From an uncultured Parabacteroides sp. (GTDB lineage: Bacteria > Bacteroidota > Bacteroidia > Bacteroidales > Tannerellaceae): a DNA stretch of 23,058 nucleotides. The stretch lies in the NCBI GenBank assembly GCA_900552465.1, contig URZO01000071.1, forward strand, positions 1 through 23,058. Reading direction: 5' to 3'. A program made the translations under genes and the position numbers. Under the pieces are notes generated by a model. It worked only from the letters and a program-made list of their open reading frames with translations. It made no database searches and was not told the DNA's origin. Shown here in pieces: positions 15,065-22,998 of this stretch; within the stretch, counting starts at the first letter, position 1; the number at the start of each line of letters is the position of its first letter.

Positions 15065-16316
15065 TCTTGCTGAAATCAACTTCCATCGGACGTCCGGTAT
15101 AGTTGTATACCATCAGATAATCATTTCCACGTGTAGCGATAGCGCGGTCATAACGTTCTCCATTCTGTCCTGTGATGATAGACTGATCGGGTATGCGTTC
15201 GAAGAACGGGAAAGTCAACATCAGGTTTTTCAGATACTTCATCTGATTGTAGCCCGGATCATTCAACGCATCATACCAAGGTTTCTTTGCACCATAAGCA
15301 CCACCTACACCCGGTTTGATAAATTGCATGATGGAATTATGACCGTAAGTATGTCCGAAAGAACCTGCAAATACAGACCAATAAGCATAACGACGTACGT
15401 CATAATCCTTCCACAACAGTTCGTTTTCATCGTGCAGACCATGAGGTATTTCTTCATAGATCGGTTCACCGTCAATCACAGGCTTCATGGGTTTCATGGC
15501 CAGGCTGCGTTCTACAAAACGCCAGTTATCTTCTTCCGTATTTTCTTCGATAGGGTAGTTACCATCTCCGAAACGTTGCCCGTAGCGACGATGTCCGCTT
15601 TGAAACATGTTGAAATCCAACCAGGGAGCGTTATTGAACCAAGTTGCGGAAGTTGTTCTTCCACGTGGATGGAATGTCATCAGGTGATTTTTGTCGATAG
15701 CTTTGATAGAGGTTGCCAAAGCTTCCCATTCAGCAGTTTTCACGTCGCCACGGATATCTCCACCGATAAACCAGATAATATTCGGTTCGTCCTTATAACG
15801 CTCTGCCAAAAACTTGCCGTATGCTTTTGCCTGTTCTACAGTCATCTCGCCCCGGTTCACCGGGCTTCCCCAAATGCAGACCATGCCGATATACTGACCT
15901 TTCTTGGCTGCTGTACGGATAATGTAATCCATGTGATCCCAATAACCGTATACGCCTTTTTGATTGATGTTTTTGAAGTTGTATCCGTCAATCATCGAAT
16001 ATTGTCCGTAGATATTCATAGACGGAACATTGTTCAACGTTTGAACCTGAATCACGTTGTATCCGCGACGTTTGCATTGTTCCAGGTAATATTCGGCTTC
16101 ATCCCGGTTCAAGCGTTCGGGCAATAGCCAACCGGTTTCTCCTAACCAAAAGAAAGGAGCACCGTTTTCGTGTTTCAGGTAACGTCCCTCTTCGGAAACT
16201 ACGAGTTTGCCGTTGTCCCAGGGGATATACGTCTTTTGTGTTTTCTTCTGTGCTGCAGCCGAAGTTGCCATTGTCAATAGCAGCAACAAAAGGGGAATAA
16301 TCTTGAATTTTCTCAT
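14784..16316 (-). CDS. GH140 apiosidase-like (DUF4038) enzyme, 3'-truncated with nonsense tail
   Basis: This is an exported enzyme of the DUF4038/GH140 family, whose founding member from Bacteroides thetaiotaomicron cleaves apiose linkages of rhamnogalacturonan-II. A signal peptide (MRKFKIIPLL to AAAQ) is followed by a TIM barrel with FFWLGETGW and IWFIGGD. Asp187 (GGD) and Glu284 (IDGE) are the expected acid/base and nucleophile; as I recall, the same numbers are given for the characterised enzyme. Native sequence runs to about residue 422 (FSKISGAKK). The remaining 87 or so residues are antisense to GH127 and belong to no family. About 40 native residues of the C-terminal beta domain appear to be lost. 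The gene starts 20 bp after the GH105 stop in the same operon. Confidence 0.85.
   Translation of the reverse strand: MRKFKIIPLLLLLLTMATSAAAQKKTQKTYIPWDNGKLVVSEEGRYLKHENGAPFFWLGETGWLLPERLNRDEAEYYLEQCKRRGYNVIQVQTLNNVPSMNIYGQYSMIDGYNFKNINQKGVYGYWDHMDYIIRTAAKKGQYIGMVCIWGSPVNRGEMTVEQAKAYGKFLAERYKDEPNIIWFIGGDIRGDVKTAEWEALATSIKAIDKNHLMTFHPRGRTTSATWFNNAPWLDFNMFQSGHRRYGQRFGDGNYPIEENTEEDNWRFVERSLAMKPMKPVIDGEPIYEEIPHGLHDENELLWKDYDVRRYAYWSVFAGSFGHTYGHNSIMQFIKPGVGGAYGAKKPWYDALNDPGYNQMKYLKNLMLTFPFFERIPDQSIITGQNGERYDRAIATRGNDYLMVYNYTGRPMEVDFSKISGAKKNRLSWCHLSKSQTDGFHHPYCDRSIPVPSAGQEALSDRMRTIRSRHRAILRICRHGCFRPVSCELAPTLRYRLILRLLSVTLRGGWI
15044..15062. other. Junction fusing the 3' ends of two convergent genes
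   Basis: GH127 family sequence on + stops at about 15047-15055, and GH140 family sequence on - begins within the same few bases. Past this point each frame reads the antisense of the other gene. A T run (15048-15054) at the join could be microhomology. No hairpin terminator is visible on either side, although convergent genes elsewhere in this window have one (4978-5013). The sequence fits a deletion that removed both gene ends and everything between, or an assembly join. Confidence 0.7.
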
Positions 16317-16336
16317 TGTATTTTATCGTTTTTAGT

Positions 16337-17539
16337 TTATTTTTTAGTCATTTTCTCATACTCAATAGCAGCCAAGATGAATGAACCTACCGATTTCGGA
16401 TCATTTTCTATGATCGGTTCACTGATATAATATTCAAATGAGCCGTCACGATATCTTTTTGAATCTCCGCCCAATCCTGCAACAGCACAGCAATTGGTAA
16501 TTGTATAGCTGCCATCCTCTTCCAAACGGGTAAATGTCTTTACCATTCCGTCAAAGGCTTTTTGTGTCGGTTCGATATACTCGTTGCCAATATATCCTTT
16601 ATTGATAGCTTTGGCAAGCGTATAGATAAACAGGGCAGTGGCAGATGATTCCAAATAATTACCTTCACGTGCTCCCTGATCGGTTACCTGATACCAGGTT
16701 CCGGATGAAGGATCTTGGTATTTCACAATCGCTTTTGCCAATCCCTGTAGAATTTGTATAATGCTGTCGCGTCCGGTAGTTTCCTGTGGCAGGAAGTCCA
16801 GTACATCTACAATAGCAGCTCCATACCATCCGATACTGCGACTCCAAAAATTAGGAGAACAACCCGTTTCAGGATTTGACCATTTCTGTTCGCGACTTTC
16901 ATCCCATCCGTGATAATAAAGTCCTGTTGCAGGATCATAAGTCTTGCTATTTATCAAAAGAATCTGTTTTGTTGCTTCGTCAAATAAAGCGGACTCATTA
17001 AAAGTAGCACCATATTGAACCAGATAAGGAGAAGCCATAAAAATTCCGTCCAGCCACATTTGATGAGGATATCTCAATTTATGCCAGAATCCTCCCTCAC
17101 TGGTACGAGGTTGCTCTGCCATTTGCTTGCGCAAAGTATCCATGGCTATTTTGTAACGTTCGTCTCCGGTCTGTGCGTAAAGATCGAAAAGAATCTTTCC
17201 GCCGTTGACATTATCAATATTGAATGAAAGATATTTCATGGTTTTGATATGTCCGTCAGCATCGATCAGACTATCTGCATATATTTTGGCATACTCATAA
17301 TATACGCTGTCCCCGGTATGTTTCCATTCTTCCAACATGGATTTCACTACTAGTCCGTGGGTATATCCCCAGCGTGGTTTTTTAGCTTTTTCAATCATCC
17401 AGGGTTCGGGGAAACGTTTCATTTCGGAGCGTGCCATGCGTTCACTCCATTTTTCCGTTTCTGTTTTTTGAGGTGCTGCGCAAGCCAGGAAACAAGCAGT
17501 TCCACAGGCGACAATCAGTTTCAATAAGTTTTTGTTCAT
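16337..17539 (-). CDS. GH105 unsaturated rhamnogalacturonyl/uronyl hydrolase (400 aa)
   Basis: This enzyme uses a hydration mechanism to remove the 4,5-unsaturated uronic acid left by polysaccharide lyases, here probably from pectic fragments. The alpha6/alpha6 barrel carries Asp109 (FNIDN), Asp164 in MWLDGIFMASPY and His210 in YYHGWD, the positions expected from the Bacillus YteR family. The frame is open from a TTG at 17563, but the ATG at 17539 begins a clear signal sequence (MNKNLLKLIVACGTACFLAC). The FLAC at 17-20 may be a lipobox. This start leaves 13 bp after the GH95 stop. It is the middle gene of the GH95-GH105-GH140 operon. The exact uronyl linkage cannot be read from the sequence. 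Confidence 0.9.
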   Translation of the reverse strand: MNKNLLKLIVACGTACFLACAAPQKTETEKWSERMARSEMKRFPEPWMIEKAKKPRWGYTHGLVVKSMLEEWKHTGDSVYYEYAKIYADSLIDADGHIKTMKYLSFNIDNVNGGKILFDLYAQTGDERYKIAMDTLRKQMAEQPRTSEGGFWHKLRYPHQMWLDGIFMASPYLVQYGATFNESALFDEATKQILLINSKTYDPATGLYYHGWDESREQKWSNPETGCSPNFWSRSIGWYGAAIVDVLDFLPQETTGRDSIIQILQGLAKAIVKYQDPSSGTWYQVTDQGAREGNYLESSATALFIYTLAKAINKGYIGNEYIEPTQKAFDGMVKTFTRLEEDGSYTITNCCAVAGLGGDSKRYRDGSFEYYISEPIIENDPKSVGSFILAAIEYEKMTKK

Positions 17540-17552
17540 ATCGGTCGAGTTA

Positions 17553-20021
17553 TTATTTTCCAATCAATACATATTCTTTTCCTGCTTTGGTAGGTAGGTC
17601 ATAGAGGTATGTCTCTGCAATTTCCACTTTGTTCAAGTTGGCCTTTTCGTTAATCAATGGCTCCGGAATGGTGGGGACTGCATAAAGAGGGTTCGGATTT
17701 TCACCTTTGGCACGCTTCAAGCCATTCCCGGTTAATGGGTTGAGCGAACGTAAACGACAATTTCCTCCCTTATGAGATTTGACAACCAGTCGGCTGACTT
17801 TCCCGTTTTTCCAACTCAAATCAAGTTCGAAACCTCCACGGGCAATGATTCCTTTGATAGAACCTTCTTTCCAAACGGTAGGCAGTGCGGGAAGCAAATA
17901 TATAAAACCGTCGTAGCTTTGCATCAACATCTCTGCAATGCCTGCGGCACAACCAAAGTTTCCATCAATCTGAAATGGCGGATGCGCATCGAACAGGTTA
18001 GGGTAGGTGCCTCCTTTTTTCTTTTCATTGCGTACGAGAGTCAGCTGGTCAGTTATCAGCTTGTAGGCGTGGTCGCCATCAAGCAGGCGTGCCCAAAGGC
18101 AAACTTTCCATCCCATGCTCCACCCGGTCGACGGGTCGCCACGATGAATCAGAGAAGTACGTGCTGCATCAAATAGTTCAGGAGTACGGTAAGGGGAAAT
18201 CTGATTGCTGGGGAAGAGTCCGTACAAATGAGAAATGTGACGATGTACGTCCTTCGGATCATCCCAGTCGAACATCCACTCTTGTAATTGCCCCCAATGT
18301 CCCACCTGCATGGGAGCCATTTCTTTGAGACGTTGTGTCAGATGAGAGGCAAACTCCTGATCTGTATCCAGTATTTGAGAAGCAGATATAATTGCTGTCC
18401 AAAGATCGAAAATCAATTGGTTGTCCATGGTGCATCCGGCAGCTGTAGTAGCTTTCCCGTTACTTCCCGAATGTACATTCTCCGGTGAATTACTGGGGCA
18501 GACTACCAGCCAGTTGTGTACGGGTTCTTTCACCATAATTTCATCAAAGAAACGTCCGGACTCTTTCAGTATCGGATAGACAGAACGCAGGAATTCCACA
18601 TCTCCGGTGTATAGATAACGCTCCCAAAGATGTCGGCAAAGCCATGCGCCACCACTGGGCCACATACCCGAAGGAGCTTTGTCAACTGCTCCTGTGATGC
18701 GCCATATATCCGTGTTATGATGCAACACCCATCCGTTGGCTCCATACATAATCTTAGCCGTCTCTTTTCCTGTGTTACTCACTTCTTTTATCAGACGGAA
18801 TAACGGTTCATTCAGTTCACTTAGATTCGTTACTTCCGAAGGCCAGTAATTCATTTCCAAATTGATGTTACAAGTATATTTGCTATCCCAGGAAGGGAAT
18901 AATTTGTCATTCCAAATTCCTTGTAAATTGGCGGGTTGTCCTCCCGGTTGGGAAGAACAGATCAACAAATAACGTCCGAATTGAAAATAGGTGGCAACCA
19001 GATGTGTGTCATTGGTGTTTTTGAAATTCTCCACACGCTTATCGGTGGTTACATTCGCATATTGGTCTCGTCCCAAATCAAGAGAAACGCGTGTCAGATA
19101 TTGTCGGTAAAAATCAACATGATTCTTCTTCGATTCAATGAACGGATGAACCATTGCTTTCGCCAAATAGTTCTTTGCCCGCTCTGTCTGATTACCGGTG
19201 ATATCTTGATAGTTGTTGAAATTAGTTGCAATGGATACATAGATAACCGCTTCGTCGGCTTTCTCAACAGAAAGTATTCCATCGGCACAAGCTATTTTCC
19301 CACCTTTATTTTTAGCAGTCAATCTGCCTTGAAATTCTACTTTCCCTTTCAATCCTTCATGCAAGGAAGAGACTCCCGAGAGTGTCACACAGTTTCCCTC
19401 TTCAGAAGCGATCATAACATCCTGGTGAGGGGAAGTGAGTTGTGCATTGAAAGTAATTTGTCCGGGACGATTGGCGGTCAGTCGTACCATTACTACCTGA
19501 TCGGTGAATGAGGTGATCGTTTCGCGTTGATACTGCACTCCGTCTACTTCATAACGTACGATTGCACGTGCGGAATCCAGACTTAATTCCCTGTAATAAT
19601 TGGAATAACGTGTATGACCTGGAAAAGCGATTCGCAGGTCACCAAAACTTTGGTATGGCATTCCTGAATTAGTCTCTGCCATCACCTTCTCTGTGGCCAG
19701 TGTCTGTGCTTCAAGATATTTTCCGGCAAAGACCAGCTCACGCACTTTCGGAATATATTCCAGTGCATCCGGATTGGCGTTATTATTGGGACGTCCCGCC
19801 CAAATGCTTTCTTCGTTTAGTTGTATTTGTTCTGTGCCTGGTGTTCCATATACCATGGCCCCCAAACGACCATTCCCAAGGGGTAATGCCTCGGTCCATA
19901 CCTGTGCGGGACAGTCGTACCATAGCTTGTATTCGGGTACAGAAGACTTCTGTTCCTGCGCCTGAATACAACCAACAGACATCGTGACGAACAGATATCC
20001 GATTAATCTCTTTTTATTCAT
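17553..20021 (-). CDS. GH95 alpha-L-fucosidase/alpha-L-galactosidase (822 aa)
   Basis: This is an exported inverting enzyme acting on alpha-1,2-linked L-fucose or L-galactose. A signal peptide (MNKKRLIGYLFVTMSVGCIQAQ) precedes the N-terminal beta domain with LWYDCPAQVWTEALPLGNGR, typical of GH95. The alpha/alpha barrel holds Asn385 and Asn387 (CNINLEMNYWP), Glu581 (QLQEW) and Asp686 (FQIDGNFG), which match N421, N423, E566 and D766 of Bifidobacterium AfcA. A C-terminal beta domain completes the family length of about 800 aa. It is the first gene of the minus-strand operon with GH105 and GH140. In Bacteroides RG-II loci a GH95 enzyme removes 2-O-methyl-fucose from chain B, so that role is possible here; xyloglucan or host-glycan fucose is the alternative. 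Confidence 0.92.
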   Translation of the reverse strand: MNKKRLIGYLFVTMSVGCIQAQEQKSSVPEYKLWYDCPAQVWTEALPLGNGRLGAMVYGTPGTEQIQLNEESIWAGRPNNNANPDALEYIPKVRELVFAGKYLEAQTLATEKVMAETNSGMPYQSFGDLRIAFPGHTRYSNYYRELSLDSARAIVRYEVDGVQYQRETITSFTDQVVMVRLTANRPGQITFNAQLTSPHQDVMIASEEGNCVTLSGVSSLHEGLKGKVEFQGRLTAKNKGGKIACADGILSVEKADEAVIYVSIATNFNNYQDITGNQTERAKNYLAKAMVHPFIESKKNHVDFYRQYLTRVSLDLGRDQYANVTTDKRVENFKNTNDTHLVATYFQFGRYLLICSSQPGGQPANLQGIWNDKLFPSWDSKYTCNINLEMNYWPSEVTNLSELNEPLFRLIKEVSNTGKETAKIMYGANGWVLHHNTDIWRITGAVDKAPSGMWPSGGAWLCRHLWERYLYTGDVEFLRSVYPILKESGRFFDEIMVKEPVHNWLVVCPSNSPENVHSGSNGKATTAAGCTMDNQLIFDLWTAIISASQILDTDQEFASHLTQRLKEMAPMQVGHWGQLQEWMFDWDDPKDVHRHISHLYGLFPSNQISPYRTPELFDAARTSLIHRGDPSTGWSMGWKVCLWARLLDGDHAYKLITDQLTLVRNEKKKGGTYPNLFDAHPPFQIDGNFGCAAGIAEMLMQSYDGFIYLLPALPTVWKEGSIKGIIARGGFELDLSWKNGKVSRLVVKSHKGGNCRLRSLNPLTGNGLKRAKGENPNPLYAVPTIPEPLINEKANLNKVEIAETYLYDLPTKAGKEYVLIGK

Positions 20022-20124
20022 TTCCTTCCAATTGCTTTTATACTTTTATAAAAGGACGATTGAAAGGGATTTTTGTACCCACTATGCAGGCAGTAAGAAA
20101 GGGAGAAGAATAAAAATAAGTTAG

Positions 20125-20132
20125 CAAACTTA
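20125..20132 (-). promoter_or_regulatory. -7 box of the GH95-GH105-GH140 operon promoter (TAAGTTTG)
   Basis: TAAGTTTG on the minus strand matches TAnnTTTG. A T-rich TTTT lies about 20 bp upstream (20153-20156 on -) near the -33 position. The leader to the GH95 ATG at 20021 would be about 100 nt and contains the palindrome CTTTTATAAAAG (20043-20054). This is the only consensus box found in the 221-bp divergent spacer; none was found for the + gene at 20243. Confidence 0.55.
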
Positions 20133-20242
20133 AATGCAGTTATAAAGCCATTAAAATAGATGAATTTCGACAAACAAACAGATATACTGATTGTTGTCAC
20201 ATTGAATCATTCGTTTTTTTATTCACCTAAAAAATACAGATT

Positions 20243-20860
20243 ATGGCAAAGAATTCTCCCGATGAAGGAAAAAACATCAAAATGGTAGAAAAGCAGGCGG
20301 TTGAAGCCTCTATGATCAACCTCAAAGAGTACCGGGCAAAAAGGCAATTCGGTAAAACACCGGAACCGATGGCGGATACGGTGGAAACTCCCAATCGAAT
20401 GCCTGTTTTTGTTGTTCAGAAGCATGATGCCAGTCATTTTCATTTCGATTTTCGTTTGGAAGTGGATGGAGTATTAAAAAGTTGGGTGGTGCCTAAAGGA
20501 CCTTCCATGAATCCAAAAGATAAGAGGTTGGCCATAGAAGTAGAAGACCACCCCTTGAGTTATGCGCACTTTGAAGGAGTTATACCGGAAGGTAACTATG
20601 GAGCAGGTACGGTGGAAATATGGGATAGTGGAACCTATGCTTACGTTGGTAATAATCGTAACATTTCCGCTGCCATTAAAAATGGAATACTTGAATTCAA
20701 GTTACACGGGCATAAACTCAAAGGGCTATTTGTCCTTATACATACCAATATGGATGATCAGGATAAAGACTGGCTGTTGATAAAGAAAGACGATGTATTT
20801 GCGGCCACTCACGTTTACGATGCAAAGATTATTCCGTCTTATGATGAGGTATTCCTGTAA
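20243..20860 (+). CDS. Stand-alone LigD-type DNA 3'-phosphoesterase (205 aa)
   Basis: This protein corresponds to the 3'-phosphoesterase module of bacterial DNA ligase D, which cleans 3'-phosphate or ribonucleotide ends during end joining. Signature residues are His61, His67, Asp69 and Arg71 in HDASHFHFDFRLE and His103 in EDHPLSYAHFEG, followed by IPEGNYGAGTVEIWDSG. They align with H42, H48, D50, R52 and H84 of the Pseudomonas enzyme. The 50-residue N-terminal extension is basic and of no recognised fold. No polymerase, ligase or Ku gene lies in the window, so it either acts alone or joins partners encoded elsewhere. It diverges from the GH95 operon and has no functional link with it that I can see. 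Confidence 0.9.
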   Translation: MAKNSPDEGKNIKMVEKQAVEASMINLKEYRAKRQFGKTPEPMADTVETPNRMPVFVVQKHDASHFHFDFRLEVDGVLKSWVVPKGPSMNPKDKRLAIEVEDHPLSYAHFEGVIPEGNYGAGTVEIWDSGTYAYVGNNRNISAAIKNGILEFKLHGHKLKGLFVLIHTNMDDQDKDWLLIKKDDVFAATHVYDAKIIPSYDEVFL

Positions 20861-21061
20861 ACTATGATCTGACAGTACTTATCAGAAGTCTATTATTTTC
20901 AAATTATATACGTGGCTTTATAATTCTACTTATTTCATTATTCTAATGATTAAGTGGAACTATATGCTCGTGTGGTTGTATTGTTTTGCGATAAAATATT
21001 TTACAATTACTGTGTTTTGCCAAATGAAATGATGATTTTAGAATCTATCCCTTGATATTTC

Positions 21062-21083
21062 GGTAACAAACGATATTGTTACC
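21062..21083. promoter_or_regulatory. Perfect 8-bp dyad GGTAACAA-N6-TTGTTACC
   Basis: The arms GGTAACAA (21062-21069) and TTGTTACC (21076-21083) are exact inverted copies around ACGATA. It lies about 150 bp before the regulator start and has no T tract, so a protein-binding site is more likely than a terminator. The regulator's own AraC-type HTH is a possible ligand, which is inference. Confidence 0.45.
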
Positions 21084-21168
21084 ACTTTTGATAGAAAACA
21101 CCCATTGTTTTTGTTAGAATCCACCTCATATGTGGACGTTGAAAACTTTATACTTGTGCCGGATTTAG

Positions 21169-21202
21169 ACACGTTAAAAGATCATCAAACGTGTTTTGAT
21201 GA
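21169..21202 (+). promoter_or_regulatory. Overlapping, mutually exclusive hairpins upstream of the regulator
   Basis: TCATCAAA (21182-21189) pairs with TTTGATGA (21195-21202) across a 5-nt loop. ACACGTT (21169-21175) can instead pair with AACGTGT (21188-21194), which takes the loop of the first hairpin. The two cannot form together. The element ends 32 bp before the ATG at 21235 and may lie in the leader. Confidence 0.4.
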
Positions 21203-21234
21203 AAATGTAAGTATTAATCAAATCCTATATAAGT

Positions 21235-22998
21235 ATGAATGATTGTTACCTGAGTTTATTATTAAACTTTCGCGCTTTACTTTCTATAGATAGTGGAGCC
21301 AATTTAGTAAACAGTAAACAAGCTATTGGCGTAATTTTGCCTGATTTATCATTGCTTGGTTATGCAGTTCCTGTAGAGAGTTTCGGCATTGGGCTATTTA
21401 TTGTTTTGTTTGCGTATCTTGCGGTAGAGTATAATGTCCAGTTGTTGTCACATGAAAAACTTAAGATAGCCATGAACATGCTCCATACTACGCATACCCC
21501 GTTGATACTGTTACGAAATCAATTGGAAGAACTTAAAACCGGTAATCTTCCCGAATCGTTTTCCCAACAGGTAGAAGAGGCATTGGGATATACCGAATGC
21601 ATTATATATTGCAATCAGAATATTGTAACCCTCAATAAGGTAAACAAAAAAATACTTCCTAAGACATCAACAGTAAATTTGGAACTCTCTTCTTATATTA
21701 CTTCTATTGTTAATCAATGTCGTCCCTATGCTGATTCGCGCCGTATACAACTGACTGTCAGCGAATGTTCGGATTGCGTCAGTTGCAGGATCAATGAGAA
21801 CATAATGACGGCAGCGCTTCAACATCTTATAAGCAAACTAATTTTGGGTTCCGATTTAGGTTGTTGCATATCAATCAATATAACACATACAACAGATTCC
21901 TGGCAGTTGCAGATTACTAATTGTGAGATAGCAGACAAAAGAGTAGGGAAAATGTTTCCTTTTATTCCGGTCATATTTCCTATATATGGGTATAGTGATT
22001 TGTGGACTGTAAGAAAAATCATTCGCCTGCATGGTGGAAAAATAAACGGATATAGACATGGCAAATCATTTGCTTTCCAAATTGTCATTCCAACAGATTG
22101 TCATTGCCGGAATCAGGAATGTTCGGCTATCAAACATTCTTCAACAAATACGAAGAATAAGGCTAAAAAATCTTCTGAAAGTGATAAAGATGATACCCCG
22201 AATGCTAAAACAAAAGATACATCCCATATCTTATTGGTAATGGCGGACGGGGCATTCAGGAATTATTTAAGGAAAGCTTTATCGCGGTATTTTCAGATTT
22301 CAGTTTTGAAAGATCCTGATTTGCTGAAGGATACAGTAGTCCGCCAAAATCCTGATGCTATCATTATTGACGATAATGTAAACGGAACAAATGGAGATGC
22401 ACTTAGTTTCCGGATCAAAACAGATAAAATGATAGGGTATATACCGGTTGTTCTTTTGATAAGGGCCTTTGATAACGAAAGTTATTTGTCTCATTTAGGA
22501 AGTGGGGCGGATCGTCTGGAATTACGAACAGAAAGCATTTGCAGGCTAAGGGCAAACATACGTATGCTTGTAGAAAACCGCATGGTCTTGCGTGAACGGG
22601 TCAAATTGTTTTTGTCAGATGCTGTTTTTCCAATGGTCCCCACCAAAGAAGAAATGGAAACAGAAAATACGGATCAGATATTTATGGATAAAGTCAATAA
22701 AATCCTGGAAAAGAACCTCTCTACTGATAAATATACAATAGATAAATTAAGTATCGATATAGGAATGAGCCGTACTGCTTTTTATAGCAGGATACGAGAG
22801 ATAACCGGGAATCCTCCGGAAAATTATATCTATTCGTTCAAAATGGACAGGGCACTTAAACTGCTAGCCTCCCAACAGTACACTGTTTCGGAAATTGCAG
22901 GAATGCTGGGATATTGTGATGCTAAATATTTTGGAAAGAAGTTCAAAGACTTTTATCATGTATGTCCTACGGATTACATTAAAAGTATTATAGGGTAA
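21235..22998 (+). CDS. Membrane-anchored degenerate HTCS-like regulator: pseudo-kinase, pseudo-receiver, AraC HTH (587 aa)
   Basis: This regulator has the order of a hybrid two-component system but lacks its large periplasmic sensor. A hydrophobic segment at about 48-65 is the likely membrane anchor. A HisKA-like helix has His84 in LHTTHTPL, where active kinases read SHExRTPL, so the acidic residue after His is gone. The ATPase region keeps the late motif SDLWTVRKIIRLHGGKI (254-270) but shows no N-box Asn and no DxG box. The receiver (about 331-445) keeps Asp379-Asp380 (IIIDD) but lacks the Thr/Ser (VVLLIR) and the Lys (LELRTES). The AraC HTH (about 485-587) is well preserved, with GMSRTAFYSRI and SEIAGMLGYCDAKYFGKKFK. 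It probably binds DNA without classical phosphorelay. Target genes are unknown and may lie past the window end. Confidence 0.85.
   Translation: MNDCYLSLLLNFRALLSIDSGANLVNSKQAIGVILPDLSLLGYAVPVESFGIGLFIVLFAYLAVEYNVQLLSHEKLKIAMNMLHTTHTPLILLRNQLEELKTGNLPESFSQQVEEALGYTECIIYCNQNIVTLNKVNKKILPKTSTVNLELSSYITSIVNQCRPYADSRRIQLTVSECSDCVSCRINENIMTAALQHLISKLILGSDLGCCISINITHTTDSWQLQITNCEIADKRVGKMFPFIPVIFPIYGYSDLWTVRKIIRLHGGKINGYRHGKSFAFQIVIPTDCHCRNQECSAIKHSSTNTKNKAKKSSESDKDDTPNAKTKDTSHILLVMADGAFRNYLRKALSRYFQISVLKDPDLLKDTVVRQNPDAIIIDDNVNGTNGDALSFRIKTDKMIGYIPVVLLIRAFDNESYLSHLGSGADRLELRTESICRLRANIRMLVENRMVLRERVKLFLSDAVFPMVPTKEEMETENTDQIFMDKVNKILEKNLSTDKYTIDKLSIDIGMSRTAFYSRIREITGNPPENYIYSFKMDRALKLLASQQYTVSEIAGMLGYCDAKYFGKKFKDFYHVCPTDYIKSIIG

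Larger units (their letters stand above)
20861..21234. other. AT-rich 374-bp intergenic region with several inverted repeats
   Basis: No gene is visible here. The stretch is markedly AT-rich. It holds a weak 5-bp hairpin after the phosphoesterase stop (20868-20886), the dyad 21062-21083 and a nested hairpin set 21169-21202 just before the regulator. No full TAnnTTTG box was found; TATACTTG at 21149-21156 is the nearest match. Confidence 0.5.

Noticed and set aside
15324..16127. 267-codon open frame on + opposite GH140
   Set aside because: It is wholly antisense to a gene with intact catalytic motifs; its protein matches no family I recognise and has no start context.
17099..17108. ACTGGTACGA, matching the core of the operator-like sites
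   Set aside because: It is inside GH105 codons, lacks the second half of the site and is far from a promoter; probably chance.
17540..17563. TTG start for GH105 overlapping the GH95 stop
   Set aside because: The ATG at 17539 directly begins a signal sequence, and the extra residues (MENNNSTD) are not like a family N-terminus.
18936..19511. 191-codon open frame on + opposite GH95
   Set aside because: It is antisense to GH95 coding sequence with conserved family motifs; a shadow frame.
5023..20021. A canonical SusC/SusD polysaccharide utilisation locus
   Set aside because: No TonB-dependent SusC or lipoprotein SusD gene is present between these positions.
20868..20886. Hairpin TCTGA/TCAGA after the phosphoesterase gene as a terminator
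   Set aside because: Only five pairs, a 9-nt loop and no direct T run; too weak to call.
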